From assembly GCA_019113825.1 (NCBI GenBank), contig DXGR01000135.1, forward strand, positions 22,507 through 86,506: DNA of 64,000 nucleotides, read 5' to 3'. Made by a program: the position numbers and the translations under genes. The first letter of the stretch is position 1, and every line of letters begins with the position of its first letter. The notes under the pieces were generated by a model, which made no database searches, was not told the DNA's origin, and saw only the letters and a program-made list of their open reading frames with translations. Source of the DNA: Candidatus Stackebrandtia excrementipullorum (lineage in GTDB: Bacteria > Actinomycetota > Actinomycetes > Mycobacteriales > Micromonosporaceae). Positions 62,895 to 64,000 of this stretch are shown here, in pieces.

Positions 62895-63555
62895 TCAGTC
62901 TTCTTCGACGTCACACTCCAACATCGCCAGAAACTCGTGCATCGTCGACGATGGATTGTTATCCGGAAACGACGTGTGCCCACACCGGTGTTTCCGGTCC
63001 AACGCGGCGGCACGCCTGCATGCGGCCGCGCGTCGGCTCATGTACTGCTCGACATCGATCCGTTTGGTTTTTCGCGCATCACGTTGCCGACCGGACTTCC
63101 GTCCGTCACATTCACGGCTCAGCCGCTCAGCCGCGTCGGTCTCGAGGAACGCGTGTTGATCCCGAAAATGTAGAACCAGCCAGAGTTCGAAGCAGGGATT
63201 GGATATCGCCAGACGTATACCGTGATCCCGAGCGAGATTCATCGCCTGGTCAAGATGTGGATGACGTTTGGCGGGTGGGCCATTCGACGTCGAAGACACA
63301 CCACAACTCGTCGACGTCGTGGTCCGTTCTGCGGCGTTCCACCGCGCGCTTCACAAGGGTCAACGGTGTCCCCGGATGGGGATCGATTTCCACCTCGACA
63401 GCCGCGTTCTACCTGGTCCGAGGCAGGCGTTTCAAACCGTTGATGTAATCGGGTTCCGACACCCTGCCTTCGCAGAAGACGATGATCCTGCGCTTTTCGG
63501 GACGCCATGCCACGTGGCGCTTCAACTTCTTCGGTTGTGGTCTTTTTCGAACCAT
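62895..63555 (-). pseudogene. RloB-like abortive-infection protein, disrupted
   Basis: The gene starts MVRKRPQPKKLKRHVAWRPE at 63555, two bases after the ATPase stop, and matches the RloB family. Codon 49 is an in-frame TAG (63411-63409), after which homology continues in the same frame (NAAVEVEIDPHPGTPLTLV, DELWCVFDVE). A frameshift near 63280-63290 then moves homology into another frame (HPHLDQAMNLARDHGIRLAI, SNPCFELWLVLHFRD), ending at 62895. Two lesions make it non-functional unless the TAG is read through. RloB normally pairs with an RloA-like ATPase in phage defence. Confidence 0.82.
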
Positions 63556-63557
63556 CG

Positions 63558-64000
63558 TCAATCGATCAATCCCAAAGCGTGCAACAGTTCGGTCTTATCC
63601 ACATCCGGGAGCGCTCCAAATCGGCCCTGCAGGTAGGCCTTCTCTCGATTCTGGGACTTTCGCACTCGTTCACCCTTGAACTCGGCCAGGGAACCGAGCC
63701 TGGTGGAACCGTCCTGTTGCTTCTCGGTCAACCGGATTTCGTCCCGGTTGAGATGGTGAAGGAGGCTCGTGTCGTGTGCGGTGAAGACCAGTTGGGCACC
63801 CTTGGCGTTTATGTCGGGATTCGCAAACATCTTGACCAGTTCGGCGGCCAAGGTGGGATGAAGGCTCGCATCCAGCTCGTCGCACACCAGCAGCGAACCG
63901 GTTTTCAACGTCGACATGACCGGGCCGATCAGATTGAACCACGTGCGAGTTCCCTGCGACTCCTGCTCGAAATCCAACGGAACGCTCATGCTGTCGGAGA
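63558..64000 (-). CDS. AAA-type ATPase, RloA-like, C-terminal part
   Basis: Only the last 147 codons or so are inside the window; the frame is open to the edge and the first Met visible is internal. LDFEQESQGTRTWFNLIGPV and LLVCDELDASLHPTLAAELV (with Walker B Asp-Glu) then FTAHDTSLL are typical of the AAA_15/21 ATPases that partner RloB or restriction-associated systems. It ends GLID just before the RloB-like start. The C-terminal half appears intact while its partner is broken. Confidence 0.85.
   Translation of the reverse strand, partial: SDSMSVPLDFEQESQGTRTWFNLIGPVMSTLKTGSLLVCDELDASLHPTLAAELVKMFANPDINAKGAQLVFTAHDTSLLHHLNRDEIRLTEKQQDGSTRLGSLAEFKGERVRKSQNREKAYLQGRFGALPDVDKTELLHALGLID

Noticed and set aside
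63409..63411. TAG as a recoded (pyrrolysine/read-through) codon in RloB
   Set aside because: A separate frameshift in the same gene makes simple decay the better explanation, and no recoding signals are seen.

Overview
The window is a gene-dense, high-GC chromosomal segment of an actinobacterium. The evidence is GTG/TTG starts, strong GC-biased third positions, actinobacterial synteny blocks (DUF6350-purN-purH; DUF4178-DUF2617-DUF4247-DUF350-aminopropyltransferase; a glpD/TetR/AGPS-like/lipid-kinase block resembling M. tuberculosis Rv2249c-Rv2252), KorAB, a Spo0M-like protein and a class III lanthipeptide locus. A Glycomyces/Stackebrandtia-like sporulating lineage would fit, but that is inference; no rRNA is present to confirm it.

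Layout. 0-3.6 kb: oligopeptide ABC importer (binding protein, two permeases, start of the ATPase, all minus). 3.8-14.2 kb: housekeeping metabolism: LDH-like malate dehydrogenase, a YibE/F membrane protein, the purine pair purN-purH with a ZTP riboswitch in front of purH, a DUF6350 membrane protein, an unusual membrane protein with a helix-hairpin-helix end, sucC-sucD and a YqeY-like protein. 14.2-18 kb: metallophosphoesterase, tRNA-Pro(CGG) embedded in copies of its own fragments, a secreted peptidoglycan-binding protein and a MerR regulator. 18.2-24.5 kb: Spo0M-like protein and a class III lanthipeptide cluster (31-aa precursor, LanKC synthetase, MFS exporter, convergent atypical LuxR regulator). 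24.7-28.3 kb: conserved DUF/aminopropyltransferase operon. 28.5-39.7 kb: transporters: an amino-acid type binding protein, an alpha-glucoside uptake and hydrolysis locus (GH13, LacI, MalE/F/G-like) and a double ATPase/permease exporter, followed by a sortase-anchored surface protein.

40.9-51.4 kb: respiratory and redox genes: an operon of AGPS-like oxidase, lipid kinase and nuoA-B-C-H; divergent TetR-glpD sharing a palindromic operator; korA-korB. 51.6-58.4 kb: sigma factor with membrane partner, Tyr/Gln/Gly-repeat membrane protein, holin-like protein, IclR regulator, MFS transporter and polyprenyl diphosphate synthase. 58.6-60 kb: nuoI-nuoJ, apart from the other nuo genes. 60-64 kb: ABC-F protein, GNAT acetyltransferase and a decayed RloA/RloB-like defence pair running off the end.

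The most novel-looking feature is a pair of tiny cysteine-rich peptides (48138-48353 minus, 58647-58835 plus) that share a leader (ADRVLS) and cysteine spacing. They look like members of an uncharacterised peptide family, and both sit beside quinone/redox genes. KorAB, SucCD and malate dehydrogenase together suggest a TCA cycle using ferredoxin-dependent 2-oxoglutarate oxidation.
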